Shown here piece by piece: positions 1-7,817 of a stretch of DNA of 10,616 nt. Every line of letters begins with the position of its first letter. Position 1 is the first letter of the stretch. Position numbers and translations under genes: made by a program. The notes below the pieces were generated by a model, which had not been told where the DNA came from, did no database searches, and saw only the letters and a program-made list of their open reading frames with translations. The stretch comes from Rhodospirillales bacterium RIFCSPLOWO2_12_FULL_67_15 (GTDB lineage Bacteria; Pseudomonadota; Alphaproteobacteria; Rhodospirillales; 2-12-FULL-67-15), in contig MIAC01000002.1 of the NCBI GenBank assembly GCA_001830475.1, positions 1,982 to 12,597 on the forward strand. Direction: 5' to 3'.

Positions 1-3
1 GAC

Positions 4-1080
4 TCAGCCGCCGCCGCTTCGCTTCGGCAATTGGAATATCTGGCCGGGAAAGATCAGGTCCGGATCGCGGATCTGGTCCTTGTTGGCTTCGAAGATGAAC
101 GTGTAACGCATCCCTTGGCCGTAGGTTCGCCGCGCCAAGCGCCAGAGCGAGTTCCCCGGCTGCACCACCACGAACGAGCCCGGCACGAGTTCGAGGCCGA
201 TCTCGGCCCGGGTGAAGGGAATCTCGGCCCGCGCCGTCACCTTGTCGCCCTCGCCCGATTGGTCGGCGCGCAGGCTGTAGGTGCCGGGCGCGATCGGCGT
301 GCGCGGCAGGAACAGCCAACGATTGTCGGCGCCGACTTCGGCGCTGCCGAGGAACCGCCCGTCGAGATAAAGCCGGACCGTCGATTTAGGCGTTCCCCTT
401 CCGCTGATCGAGACGCCGCCCTTGTCGTCGTAATCCACCGCGTCGATGGCGAATCCGACGGTGCCTTCGAGCGCGGGCTTTTGCAGCACCTGGCTCGGGC
501 CGCGGCCGTCGCGCGGGATGCGCAGCGCGAGCGCCTGGCCGGCGGTGGCGGGACGGCCGGCGACGTCCTTGTCGCGCTCCGGGATCGCCAGCGCGACGAT
601 ATGGTCCGACAGCACCGGCGGCTGGCCGGGAACGCGCATCTCGAGGGACAGTTCGCGGTTGCCCGCCTCGAGCGGCTTGGCCGGCACGAACACCCATTCG
701 CCGCGGCCGTCGGCGCGCACTTCGCCGATCGGCTTGCCGTTATCGAAGATGACCACGACGCTGCCCGGCAGCGCGCGGCCGGCGATGACCGCATCGCCGT
801 TCGGGTTGACCCGCACCACGTCGAACGACGGCAGCGCCGCGGCCTGGGGGGTCGCCGGCTGGGCCGGGGCCGGCTGGGCGGTGAGGGCGACCGGCGTCGG
901 CGTCTTCGAACCCGTCTCCTCTTTCCAGAGGACAAGGTTGATAACGATGGCCGCGATTACGGCGAGGCCGCCGATCGTGGCGATGACGATGGGTTGTCTC
1001 AAAGAATCTCGATCCTTTCCGAGTGGGGGATTTTGCATGCGCCGGATAAAGCCGTCGGCTTGCGAATTTCTATCATACAC
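4..1080 (-). CDS. Membrane-anchored Ig-like/LysM domain protein
   Basis: The protein has 358 residues. A short charged N-terminus leads into one hydrophobic membrane segment (about residues 30-52), then a Pro/Ala-rich linker (58-83). Two Ig-like beta domains follow at about 84-165 and 208-292, and a LysM domain at about 302-353 (from VVQPGNSLWRLARRTYG to the FPGQIFQLP ending). The two Ig-like units align with each other: both carry an xISGR/xIAGR start, a DG/DNG turn, an acidic-to-RW/EW 'R(W)xFxP' strand and a 'PGxYxL/AGNRxL' end, so they look like an internal duplication. LysM domains bind N-acetylglucosamine in peptidoglycan, so I infer a periplasmic, inner-membrane-tethered wall-binding protein; no catalytic domain is visible. 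The GTG start at 1078-1080 is chosen because GGAG lies 4 bases upstream (1085-1088). An ATG at 1036-1038 (residue 15) is the alternative and has no obvious ribosome binding site. Transcribed divergently from the LOG gene. The exact role is unknown. Confidence 0.85.
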   Translation of the reverse strand: MYDRNSQADGFIRRMQNPPLGKDRDSLRQPIVIATIGGLAVIAAIVINLVLWKEETGSKTPTPVALTAQPAPAQPATPQAAALPSFDVVRVNPNGDAVIAGRALPGSVVVIFDNGKPIGEVRADGRGEWVFVPAKPLEAGNRELSLEMRVPGQPPVLSDHIVALAIPERDKDVAGRPATAGQALALRIPRDGRGPSQVLQKPALEGTVGFAIDAVDYDDKGGVSISGRGTPKSTVRLYLDGRFLGSAEVGADNRWLFLPRTPIAPGTYSLRADQSGEGDKVTARAEIPFTRAEIGLELVPGSFVVVQPGNSLWRLARRTYGQGMRYTFIFEANKDQIRDPDLIFPGQIFQLPKRSGGG

Positions 1081-1088
1081 CGCGCTCC

Positions 1089-1170
1089 GGCGGGCGCAAA
1101 CCCGGACGCCAAGCGAATTTCATCGGACAAAAACGCGAACGACGGGACTCGTGCGGGTTTGGCGCCCGCC
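1089..1170. repeat. Imperfect inverted repeat between divergent genes
   Basis: The left arm GGCGGGCGCAAACCCG (1089-1104) is the reverse complement of the right arm CGGGTTTGGCGCCCGCC (1154-1170) except for one inserted base. The arms are separated by 49 bases. The left arm abuts the GGAG upstream of the LysM-protein start; the right arm ends 53 bases before the LOG start. It could be a pair of operator half-sites, or a long RNA hairpin in a leader of the minus-strand gene. The same DNA must hold the promoters of both divergent genes, but I see no convincing -35/-10 pair. Confidence 0.6.
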
Positions 1171-1223
1171 TGATAGAGTCGATCGGAAGCGCGGTAATCC
1201 ATCCGGCAGGCAAGGAGAAGGGC

Positions 1224-1808
1224 GTGGGAAGGATCGGCAGCGTCTGCGTCTTCTGCGGCTCCAAGACGGGCACCGACCCGGACTGGGCGCGCGCCGCCGA
1301 CCGGCTCGGCCAGTTGCTCGCCGAAGCCGGCATCCGGCTCGTCTATGGCGGCGGCCGCATCGGCCTGATGGGCGTGGTGGCACAGGCCGCCTTGCGCTCG
1401 GGCGGCAAGGTCAGCGGCGTCATCCCCGACTTCCTGATGAAACTCGAGGTCGCCGACACCGGGATCACCGACTTGGTCGTCGTCGACTCGATGCATGAAC
1501 GCAAACGGCGGATGTTCGAGCTCGCCGACGGATTCGTTATTTTGCCGGGCGGCCTCGGCACCCTCGACGAAACCTTCGAGATCGTCACCTGGAAGCAACT
1601 GCGCCATCACTCCAAGCCGATCGTCGTCCTCAATATCAACGGCTATTGGTCTCCGTTCGCCGATCTGGTCCGGGCGATCGTCGCGGGCGGGTTCGCTCAT
1701 CCCGCCGTCGCCGACCTCTTTAGCTTGGTGGCGGAGCCCGAAGACGTCATCCCTGCGCTCCGCTCCGCGCCGGCGGTGAACGAGGAAGTCTTGACCAGCC
1801 ATCTCTAA
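1224..1808 (+). CDS. LOG-family cytokinin riboside 5'-monophosphate phosphoribohydrolase (TIGR00730)
   Basis: The 194-residue protein is the usual size for this Rossmann-fold family. Members hydrolyse the N-glycosidic bond of nucleoside 5'-monophosphates, releasing ribose 5-phosphate and a free base; the plant enzymes (LONELY GUY) activate cytokinins. Visible motifs are the glycine-rich YGGGRIGLMG (41-50), the MHERKRRM segment with the conserved Arg-Lys pair (90-97), and the family signature PGGLGTLDE (108-116), which holds the catalytic Glu. No signal peptide is present, so it should be cytosolic. The GTG start at 1224 has AAGGAGAAG just upstream (about 1211-1219). In bacteria the natural substrate is often unclear; AMP is a common in vitro substrate. 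Leucine codons here are CTC-rich (hand count 11 CTC, 4 CTG, 6 TTG of 21). Confidence 0.9.
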   Translation: MGRIGSVCVFCGSKTGTDPDWARAADRLGQLLAEAGIRLVYGGGRIGLMGVVAQAALRSGGKVSGVIPDFLMKLEVADTGITDLVVVDSMHERKRRMFELADGFVILPGGLGTLDETFEIVTWKQLRHHSKPIVVLNINGYWSPFADLVRAIVAGGFAHPAVADLFSLVAEPEDVIPALRSAPAVNEEVLTSHL

Positions 1809-1839
1809 TTCCATTTTAAATCAACGGCTTGGAAAGTCT

Positions 1840-1870
1840 CCGGGGAATACTTCCCCGGCCTTTCGCGTTT
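1840..1870 (+). terminator. Strong hairpin after the LOG gene
   Basis: CCGGGGAA (1840-1847) pairs perfectly with TTCCCCGG (1851-1858) around a 3-base loop, TAC. It is followed by CCTTTCGCGTTT, a modest T-rich stretch. It lies 32 bases after the LOG stop and 56 bases before the icd start. It fits a factor-independent terminator of the LOG transcript, although the T-run is broken. If the icd promoter lies upstream of it, it could instead act as an attenuator or 5'-UTR structure. Confidence 0.6.
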
Positions 1871-1913
1871 CGGCATGATGCCGATGGCGGTCTCACCTAG
1901 GGAGTCCCGGTTT

Positions 1914-3128
1914 ATGGCGAAGATCAAGGTCAAGAACCCGGTGGTCGAACTCGACGGCGACGAGATGACGCGCATCATCTGGGCATTCATCAAGGACAAG
2001 CTGATTCTGCCCTATCTCGACGTCGACCTGAAGTACTACGACCTCGGCATCGAGAATCGCGACAAGACCGAGGATCAGGTCACGGTCGCGGCCGCCGAGG
2101 CGATCAATAAGCACGGCGTCGGCGTCAAGTGCGCGACCATCACCCCCGACGAAGCGCGGGTCAAGGAGTTCAACCTCAAGAAGATGTGGAAGTCGCCCAA
2201 CGGCACCATCCGCAACATCGTCGGCGGCACCATCTTCCGCCAGCCGATCGTGTGCCGGAACGTGCCGCGCCTGGTGCCGGGCTGGACCAAGCCCATCGTC
2301 ATCGGCCGCCATGCCTTCGGCGATCAGTACCGCGCCACCGATTTCGTCGTCCCGGGCAAGGGCATGCTCACCATCCGCTTCGAGCCTTCGGGCGGCGGCC
2401 CGGTGATCGAGCACGAAGTGTTCGCGTTCCCCGGCGGCGGGGTGGCGATGGCCATGTACAACCTCGACGATTCGATCCGCGGCTTCGCGCGAAGCTGCAT
2501 GAACTACGCGCTTTCGGCCGGCTGGCCGCTATATCTCTCGACCAAGAACACGATCCTGAAAGCCTACGACGGGCGTTTCAAGGATCTTTTCCAGGAAGTC
2601 TTCGAGGCGGAATTCGCCGCCCCGTTCAAGGCCAAGGGCATCGTTTACGAGCACCGCCTGATCGACGACATGGTGGCGAGCGCGCTCAAATGGTCCGGCG
2701 CCTTCGTCTGGGCGTGCAAGAACTACGACGGCGACGTCCAGTCGGACACGGTGGCGCAAGGCTTCGGCTCGCTCGGCCTGATGACCTCGGTCCTGCTGAC
2801 CCCCGACGGCCGGACGGTGGAGGCCGAGGCGGCGCACGGCACCGTGACCCGGCACTTCCGCGAGCACCAGAAGGGGCGCGAGACTTCCACCAACCCGATC
2901 GCCTCGATCTTCGCCTGGACGCGCGGGCTCGCCTACCGCGGTCAGTTCGACGGCACGCCCGACGTCACCCGCTTCGCCGAAACCCTCGAAAAAGTTTGCG
3001 TCGAAACGGTGGAATCGGGGGCGATGACCAAGGACCTCGCCATCCTGATCGGCCCGGATCAGCCCTGGATGACGACCCTCCAGTTCCTGGACGCGATCGA
3101 CCGGAACCTGAAGAAGGCGGTGGGCTGA
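1914..3128 (+). CDS. icd: NADP-dependent isocitrate dehydrogenase, homodimeric eukaryote-like type
   Basis: This TCA-cycle enzyme oxidatively decarboxylates isocitrate to 2-oxoglutarate and makes NADPH. The 404 residues match the roughly 400-residue eukaryote-like subfamily found in many alphaproteobacteria rather than the E. coli type. Isocitrate contacts are seen in SPNGTIRN (94-101), R109 in FRQ and R132 in [10 protein letters not shown]. The metal-binding acids are in the IDD of [12 protein letters not shown] (250-252) and in NYDGDVQSD (270-278), where D275 and D279 neighbours fit. [11 protein letters not shown] (308-318) is the NADP-site segment, with the Arg and His expected for NADP rather than NAD specificity. 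Start chosen at ATG 1914 (MAKIKVKNP), which has AGGGAG at about 1899-1904 and matches family N-termini. An upstream in-frame ATG at 1875 would add 13 residues not expected in the family. No clear promoter is seen in the 105 bases upstream. Confidence 0.95.
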   Translation: MAKIKVKNPVVELDGDEMTRIIWAFIKDKLILPYLDVDLKYYDLGIENRDKTEDQVTVAAAEAINKHGVGVKCATITPDEARVKEFNLKKMWKSPNGTIRNIVGGTIFRQPIVCRNVPRLVPGWTKPIVIGRHAFGDQYRATDFVVPGKGMLTIRFEPSGGGPVIEHEVFAFPGGGVAMAMYNLDDSIRGFARSCMNYALSAGWPLYLSTKNTILKAYDGRFKDLFQEVFEAEFAAPFKAKGIVYEHRLIDDMVASALKWSGAFVWACKNYDGDVQSDTVAQGFGSLGLMTSVLLTPDGRTVEAEAAHGTVTRHFREHQKGRETSTNPIASIFAWTRGLAYRGQFDGTPDVTRFAETLEKVCVETVESGAMTKDLAILIGPDQPWMTTLQFLDAIDRNLKKAVG

Positions 3129-3154
3129 GCGAAAAAAGACGGAATTTCAATGGT

Positions 3155-3174
3155 TTTCCGGCCCTTCCCGGAAA
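3155..3174 (+). terminator. Stem-loop after icd
   Basis: TTTCCGG (3155-3161) pairs with CCGGAAA (3168-3174) around a 6-base loop, 26 bases after the icd stop. No T-run follows, so it may be a processing or stability hairpin at the icd 3' end rather than a true intrinsic terminator. Confidence 0.35.
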
Positions 3175-3183
3175 CGGCCCGGC

Positions 3184-3212
3184 TTGACGGCCGCGGCCCC
3201 ATCCCCTAAAAA
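3184..3212 (+). promoter_or_regulatory. Sigma-70-type promoter for rpmB
   Basis: TTGACG (3184-3189) and TAAAAA (3207-3212) are separated by exactly 17 bases. The -35 matches TTGACA in five of six positions and the -10 matches TATAAT in four of six. Transcription would start near 3219, giving a leader of about 35 bases with GGAG at 3243-3246 before the rpmB ATG at 3255. Confidence 0.65.
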
Positions 3213-3254
3213 GCGGCCTCCCGCTCGAACCTCTCGTCCTTCGGAGTGACCGCC

Positions 3255-3560
3255 ATGACCCGTCGTTGTTCCATGACCGGCAAGCGCGCCCAGGTCGGCC
3301 ACAACGTCAGCCACGCCAACAACCGCAGCAAGCGCCGCTTCCGACCCAACCTGCAAATGGCGTCGCTGTTGAGCGACGCGCTCGGCTCGACGGTGCGGGT
3401 CCGGCTCTCGGTCAACGGGCTGCGCACGGTGGAGAAGCGGGGCGGACTCGACGCCTATCTCCTCGGCACCCGCGCCGACGTGCTCGATCCGGACGGGCTC
3501 AAGCTCAAGCGCCGGATCAAGAAGGCGCTGGCGCGCAAAGAGCGCGCGACCGCGGCCTGA
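3255..3560 (+). CDS. rpmB: 50S ribosomal protein L28
   Basis: The protein has 101 residues, the normal size for alphaproteobacterial L28. It is a basic large-subunit protein that binds 23S rRNA. The N-terminus MTRRCSMTGKRAQVGHNVSH and the following NNRSKRRFRPNLQ stretch are diagnostic. Only one cysteine is in the N-terminal part, so this is the zinc-free form rather than the CxxC zinc-ribbon form. Start is ATG 3255, with GGAG 8 bases upstream; a GTG at 3246 in the same frame overlaps that ribosome binding site and is unlikely. It appears to be transcribed alone from the promoter at 3184-3212. A short GC stem, CGCGGC/GCCGCG, spans the stop codon (3551-3567) but lacks a T-run. Confidence 0.95.
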   Translation: MTRRCSMTGKRAQVGHNVSHANNRSKRRFRPNLQMASLLSDALGSTVRVRLSVNGLRTVEKRGGLDAYLLGTRADVLDPDGLKLKRRIKKALARKERATAA

Positions 3561-3816
3561 AGCCGCGCTTCAACTGCGGATACGCAGGAATGGAGTCCGA
3601 GTCCGGCCCAAAGCGGACCTTGGAAACGCAGGCGCGCACAGCGTATGCACCGAGGTCGTTGATGAATAAGCCCTAAACTGATAGAAATCGCGGGGGCTCC
3701 GTCCAAAGGCACTTCTTGTCTTGCGCGAAATGTCTCTATCGGGCGGATCGTGAAACCGTCGTTCGCTTGGCCCGCCCCCAGCCGATCATGCTTTTCCCGG
3801 ACGGTCCGCCATTCAA
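3561..3816. other. Intergenic leader region before the biotin operon
   Basis: These 256 bases hold no gene I can support and are less GC-rich than their neighbours. They should carry the promoter of bioB. I see no BioR-type operator (TTATMKATAA, the usual regulator site in alphaproteobacteria) and no BirA-type palindrome. The short GATAG (3680-3684) and CTATC (3736-3740) are complementary but too short and far apart to call. The TCTATC at 3735-3740 resembles a -10 box but has no good -35 partner. Confidence 0.5.
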
Positions 3817-4845
3817 ATGAATTCCCGACAGCGCCGACATGATTGGACTCTGGATGAGGTCCAGGCGTTATTCGCGCTGCCCTTCATGGATCTTTTGTAC
3901 CGCGCCCACAAGGTCCACCGCGAGGCCTTCGTCGACCATGAAATCCAGTTGAGCTCCCTGATGTCGATCAAGACCGGAGGCTGTCCGGAAGATTGCGCCT
4001 ATTGCCCGCAAAGCGCCCATCACGAGATCGAGTTGGAAAACGAACGCCTGATCGAACCGGACCGCGTGCTGGCCGAGGCCAAGGCCGCCAAGGCCCGGGG
4101 CGCGACGCGCTTTTGCATGGGGGCCGCGTGGAAGTCGCCCAACGCGCGCGACTTTCCGCGGGTGCTGGAGATGATCCGGGGCGTCAAGGACCTGGGCATG
4201 GAATGCTGCGCGACCCTAGGCTCGCTCAACGAGGAACAAGCGCGCGCGATGAAAGACGCGGGGCTCAGCTACTACAACCACAACCTCGACACCTCGCGCG
4301 AGCATTACGGAAAGATCGTCTCCACGCGCAGCTACCAGGATCGCCTCGACACCTTGGCCCGGGTGCGCGACGCGGGCATCAAAGTCTGCTGCGGCGGCAT
4401 CCTGGGCCTGGGCGAGGCGGAGCAGGACCGCGCCAAGCTGCTCATGGAGCTGGCCAACATGCCCCGCCACCCCGAAAGCGTGCCCATCAACCTTTTGGTC
4501 AAGGTCAAGGGCACCCCGCTGGAAGACGCCGACGACATCGATCCCTTCGACTTCGTGCGCGCGGTTGCCATGGCCCGCATCATGATGCCGAAATCCTACG
4601 TGCGCCTGTCGGCCGGCCGCCATGACATGGACGACGCGCTGCAGGCGCTGTGCTTCTTCGCCGGGGCCAACTCGATCTTTTTCGGCGAAAAGCTTCTGAC
4701 CACCGCCAATGCCGCGGTCGACCACGATCTACGGTTGCTCGCTCGCCTCGGCCTGAAGCCCCAGGTGTCAGCCCAGGAGCCCGCGAAAGAAATTGAAAGC
4801 GAACGATCCATTCTCGAACGCACTGGAAACGCTGTCCCGGCGTGA
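3817..4845 (+). CDS. bioB: Biotin synthase
   Basis: This radical SAM enzyme inserts sulfur into dethiobiotin to form biotin, the last step of the pathway. It has 342 residues, normal length. The SAM-binding [4Fe-4S] cluster motif CxxxCxxC is C56, C60, C63 ([10 protein letters not shown]). Ligands expected for the sacrificial [2Fe-2S] cluster are present: C100 (RFCMGAAWK), C131 (ECCATLGS), C191 ([11 protein letters not shown]) and the arginine in YVRLSAGR (261-268). YNHNLDTS (153-160) is the conserved substrate-binding segment. Start at ATG 3817 gives an N-terminus ([25 protein letters not shown] region) that lines up with known BioB; no strong ribosome binding site precedes it. First gene of the operon; its end overlaps bioF by 53 bases. 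The clusters make it oxygen-sensitive, which matters for interpreting the diiron protein encoded at the operon end. Confidence 0.97.
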   Translation: MNSRQRRHDWTLDEVQALFALPFMDLLYRAHKVHREAFVDHEIQLSSLMSIKTGGCPEDCAYCPQSAHHEIELENERLIEPDRVLAEAKAAKARGATRFCMGAAWKSPNARDFPRVLEMIRGVKDLGMECCATLGSLNEEQARAMKDAGLSYYNHNLDTSREHYGKIVSTRSYQDRLDTLARVRDAGIKVCCGGILGLGEAEQDRAKLLMELANMPRHPESVPINLLVKVKGTPLEDADDIDPFDFVRAVAMARIMMPKSYVRLSAGRHDMDDALQALCFFAGANSIFFGEKLLTTANAAVDHDLRLLARLGLKPQVSAQEPAKEIESERSILERTGNAVPA

Positions 4846-5914
4846 TCGCCGCCGCCGGTTGGTCCCGGCCACGGGGGTGGATTTCAGCTCCAACGACTAC
4901 CTAGGGCTGGCGCGCCACGACGGCATCCGCCGGAGCCTCATCGCCGCTCTGGACGGCGGGCTGGCGCTCGGCGCGGGTGGATCGCGGTTGCTGCGCGGCA
5001 ATCACCCGGCGCACGAAAACCTGGAAGCCTTCGCCGCCGAGTTCTTCGGGGCCGAAAGCGCGCTGTTCATGGCCGCCGGCTACCTCGCCAACCTGAGCGT
5101 GTTCACCGCGCTTCCCCAGCGCGGCGACGCGATCGTGACGGACGAGCGCATCCACGCCAGCGCCAAGGAAGGCATCCATGCCTCCGCCGCCAAGCACGCC
5201 AAGTTCGCCCACAACGACGCGAACGCATGCGAGGACGCGATCAAACGCGCGCGCGCGAACGGGGCCAAGCAAGTATGGATCGCAGCGGAAAGCGTCTATT
5301 CCATGGACGGCGACGTTGCCCCGTTGGCCGACTTGATGAACATCGCCGAACGCCTTGACGCGTTCCTGATCGTCGATGAGGCCCACGCCACCGGCGTGCA
5401 CGGACCGGGCGGCAGGGGCCTCAGCGCCCGGTTCGAAGGACGGGGCAATCTGATCGCCGTGCATACCTGCGGCAAGGCGTTGGGCCAGGCGGGGGCGCTG
5501 GTGACTTTGCCCGCGACGCTCAAAGACTACATGATCAACTGCGCGCGCTCGTTCATCTACACCACCGCGCCGCCACCGCTCGCCGCCTTGGCGGTCGAAC
5601 GTGCGCTGGAAATCGTGCGTGACGAGCCCGAACGCATCGAGGCCTTGCTCGGTCAAGTCGACTACGCTCGCTCCAAGCTGGCGGCGGCGTTTGGCCCGGT
5701 GCCGGGATCGACGCAGATTTTGCCCCTGATCGTCGGCGAGGACGCCCGCGCGGTGGGCCTGGCCCGGTACTTGCGTGAACGCGGCTTCGACGTGCGCGCC
5801 ATCCGCCCGCCCACGGTGGCCGAGGGCACGGCGCGCCTGCGCGTTTCGGTCACCTTGAACGCCGGGCGGGACGATATCGACGGCCTCGCCGCGGCCTTGG
5901 CGGAGGCGGTGTGA
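4793..5914 (+). CDS. bioF: 8-amino-7-oxononanoate synthase
   Basis: This PLP enzyme condenses pimeloyl-ACP (or pimeloyl-CoA) with L-alanine to give KAPA, CO2 and free carrier. It has 373 residues, against roughly 380 for characterised BioF. Motifs: FSSNDYLGL (31-39), GSRLLRGN (63-70), the [10 protein letters not shown] segment (165-174), PLP-contacting [10 protein letters not shown] (195-204), and the Schiff-base lysine K228 in [11 protein letters not shown]. The C-terminal RPPTV and RLRVSVT strands are present. The start chosen is TTG 4793, inside bioB; it gives a short N-terminus and lacks a strong ribosome binding site (GGAG 12 bases upstream). No better in-frame start exists before the conserved core. 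The large overlap suggests translational coupling to bioB. Confidence 0.93.
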   Translation: MKANDPFSNALETLSRRDRRRRLVPATGVDFSSNDYLGLARHDGIRRSLIAALDGGLALGAGGSRLLRGNHPAHENLEAFAAEFFGAESALFMAAGYLANLSVFTALPQRGDAIVTDERIHASAKEGIHASAAKHAKFAHNDANACEDAIKRARANGAKQVWIAAESVYSMDGDVAPLADLMNIAERLDAFLIVDEAHATGVHGPGGRGLSARFEGRGNLIAVHTCGKALGQAGALVTLPATLKDYMINCARSFIYTTAPPPLAALAVERALEIVRDEPERIEALLGQVDYARSKLAAAFGPVPGSTQILPLIVGEDARAVGLARYLRERGFDVRAIRPPTVAEGTARLRVSVTLNAGRDDIDGLAAALAEAV

Positions 5915-6552
5915 TGCCCGGCTTCATCGTCACCGGAACCGATACCGGCATCGGCAAGACCGTCTTTTCCGCCGCGCTGACTCTGGTCTTGGACGGGGTC
6001 TATTACAAGCCGGTGCAGTGCGGCCTGGACGAGGACGGCGGCGGCGACCGCGAAGCGGTGCTGGCCATGACCGGACTGGACGCGGCCCGCGCCTTGCCCG
6101 GGGCTTATCGTCTCAGTGCGCCGCTGTCCCCGCACCGCGCGGCGGAGATCGACGGCGTTGCCATCGACCCGGCGCGGCTGCGTCCGCCCGAAACGGAACG
6201 CCCGCTGATCGTCGAAGGCGCGGGCGGTCTGCTGGTGCCGATCACCCGCGAGGTGCTTCAGGCCGACCTGTTCAAAACCTGGAAGCTGCCGTTGGTCCTG
6301 TGCGCGCGCACGGCGCTCGGCACCATCAACCACACCTTGCTGAGCGTCGAAGCCGCGCGGACCCGGGACATGGACCTGCTGGGCATCGTCTTCATCGGCG
6401 ACGAAAACGCGGATAACGAACGCACCGTCGTCGAGACCTCCGGCGCGCGGCGGCTCGGCCGTCTGCCCCGGCTGGATGCGCTGACGCCCACGACCCTCGC
6501 CACCGCGTTCGCCGGCAACTTCGCCCTTTCGGACTTCGGGGAGCGGGCATGA
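5914..6552 (+). CDS. bioD: Dethiobiotin synthetase
   Basis: This ATP-dependent carboxylase closes the ureido ring of DAPA with CO2 to give dethiobiotin. It has 212 residues, slightly shorter than E. coli BioD (about 225). The P-loop is GTDTGIGKT (8-16, K15). The YYKPVQCG segment carries the substrate-binding lysine, and EGAGGLLVPIT is the conserved Mg/phosphate loop. The start chosen is ATG 5914, overlapping the bioF TGA by one base and preceded by GGAGG (5902-5906) 7 bases upstream. A GTG at 5911 is possible but less well spaced. Its stop overlaps the bioA start by 4 bases (ATGA). Leucine codons are CTG-rich (hand count 19 CTG, 4 CTC of 29), unlike the LOG gene upstream. Confidence 0.94.
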   Translation: MPGFIVTGTDTGIGKTVFSAALTLVLDGVYYKPVQCGLDEDGGGDREAVLAMTGLDAARALPGAYRLSAPLSPHRAAEIDGVAIDPARLRPPETERPLIVEGAGGLLVPITREVLQADLFKTWKLPLVLCARTALGTINHTLLSVEAARTRDMDLLGIVFIGDENADNERTVVETSGARRLGRLPRLDALTPTTLATAFAGNFALSDFGERA

Positions 6553-7817
6553 GAACCTCGCCCATCTGGCACCCGTTCACCCAGCACGCCCTGGCCGGCG
6601 AGATGCTCGCGGTCGAGCGCGGCGAGGGTGCTTACCTGCATCTGACGAACGGCAAGCGCTTGCTCGACGCGATTGCGTCGTGGTGGGTCGTCACCCACGG
6701 TCACGGCCACCCCGCCATCCGCGCCGCCGTGCAGGCTCAGGCGGAAAAACTGGACCAGGTGATCTTCGCGGGATTCACCCACGAACCGGCGGAAAACCTG
6801 GCCCGCGCCTTGATCGATCTTTCGCCCGAAGGTCTCACCCGGGTGTTTTATTCCGACAGCGGCTCCACCGCCGTCGAGGTGGCGCTGAAAATGGCGCTGG
6901 GCTACTGGCACAACCGTGGCGCCTCCACGCGCAAGCGCATCGTGACGATGGAACACGCCTACCACGGCGACACCATCGGGGCCATGTCGGTGGGCGCGCG
7001 CGGCGTGTTCAACCGGGCGTACGAACCGCTGCTGTTTCGGGTCGATACCATCCCGTTCCCCGAACAGGGGGACGAGCAGCGCACCCTGGATGCCTTGGCC
7101 AAGCTGTGCTCGGACGCTCCGGACGAAATCGCCGCGCTGATCGTCGAGCCGCTGGTGCTGGGCGCGGGCGGCATGCTCATGTACGGGGGCGGGGTGCTGC
7201 GCGAAATGAAGCGCATTTGCGAGGCCCACGACGTGGTGTTCATCGCGGACGAAGTGATGACCGGATGGGGCCGCAGCGGCACGCTGTTCGCCTGCCAACA
7301 GGCGGGAGTCGCGCCGGATATACTGTGCACGGCCAAGGGCATCACCGGCGGCTTTTTGCCGTTGTCCGCGACGCTGTGCCAGGAGCGCTTCTTCGCCGCG
7401 CACTACAGCACCGACCGCAGCCGCACCTTCTTCCACAGCAGTTCCTATGCCGCCAATCCCATCGCCTGCGCCGCGGCCTACGCCAACGCCCGTGTGTGGG
7501 CGGAGGAGCCGGTGCAAGACCGCATCGCCGCCATCGCGGCGTTTCACGCCCGCCGTTTGCCGCGGTTGGCGGAAGACGGGCGCTTCGTCAATCCGCGCCG
7601 AACCGGCACCATCGCGGCGATCGATCTCCGGATCGGCGATCGGGGCTACCTGTCCGACGCGGGGCCCAGGCTCTATCGCCACTTCATCGAGCACGGCGTA
7701 CTGTTGCGCCCGCTCGGCAATACCATTTACATTCTCCCCCCGTACTGTGTCGGCGACGCCGATTTGGAAGAGATTTACGATGTCATTTCCAGCGCACCCG
7801 ACGTACTCGGACTTTGA
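6549..7817 (+). CDS. bioA: Adenosylmethionine-8-amino-7-oxononanoate aminotransferase
   Basis: This PLP aminotransferase uses SAM as amino donor to convert KAPA to DAPA. It has 422 residues, normal size. Motifs: IWHPFTQH (6-13), SWWVVTHGHGHP (44-55, with the paired Trp of the substrate pocket), DSGSTAVEVALKMA (103-116), HAYHGDT (136-142), DEVMTGWGRSG (234-244, PLP-contacting D234), Schiff-base lysine K263 in TAKGITGG, and the SSYAANPIACAAA stretch. In E. coli BioA the residue after HP in the WHP motif is Tyr; here it is Phe, which I recall as common among alphaproteobacterial BioA. The end of this gene contains the ribosome binding site and start of the diiron gene (38-base overlap). Confidence 0.96.
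   Translation: MRTSPIWHPFTQHALAGEMLAVERGEGAYLHLTNGKRLLDAIASWWVVTHGHGHPAIRAAVQAQAEKLDQVIFAGFTHEPAENLARALIDLSPEGLTRVFYSDSGSTAVEVALKMALGYWHNRGASTRKRIVTMEHAYHGDTIGAMSVGARGVFNRAYEPLLFRVDTIPFPEQGDEQRTLDALAKLCSDAPDEIAALIVEPLVLGAGGMLMYGGGVLREMKRICEAHDVVFIADEVMTGWGRSGTLFACQQAGVAPDILCTAKGITGGFLPLSATLCQERFFAAHYSTDRSRTFFHSSSYAANPIACAAAYANARVWAEEPVQDRIAAIAAFHARRLPRLAEDGRFVNPRRTGTIAAIDLRIGDRGYLSDAGPRLYRHFIEHGVLLRPLGNTIYILPPYCVGDADLEEIYDVISSAPDVLGL
7766..7773 (+). promoter_or_regulatory. Ribosome binding site inside bioA for the diiron gene
   Basis: GGAAGAGA at 7766-7773 lies 6 bases before ATG 7780, inside the bioA coding sequence. It decides the start of the downstream gene, because the same frame stays open far upstream within bioA. 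Confidence 0.7.

Noticed and set aside
446..1498. 350-residue plus-strand frame across the LysM-protein gene into the LOG gene
   Set aside because: It overlaps two real genes in other frames and has no motif.
1875..1913. Upstream ATG start for icd
   Set aside because: It would add 13 residues outside the family N-terminus. ATG 1914 has a good ribosome binding site and starts with the conserved MAKIKVKNP.
3246..3254. GTG start for rpmB
   Set aside because: It overlaps the GGAG that serves ATG 3255 and would add MTA before the conserved L28 N-terminus.
3551..3567. GC stem at the rpmB stop considered as terminator
   Set aside because: The 6-bp stem overlaps the stop codon and no T-run follows; it is too weak to call.
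3680..3740. GATAG and CTATC considered as a BioR-like operator before bioB
   Set aside because: Five-base arms over 50 bases apart do not fit the compact BioR palindrome, so no regulator site is claimed.
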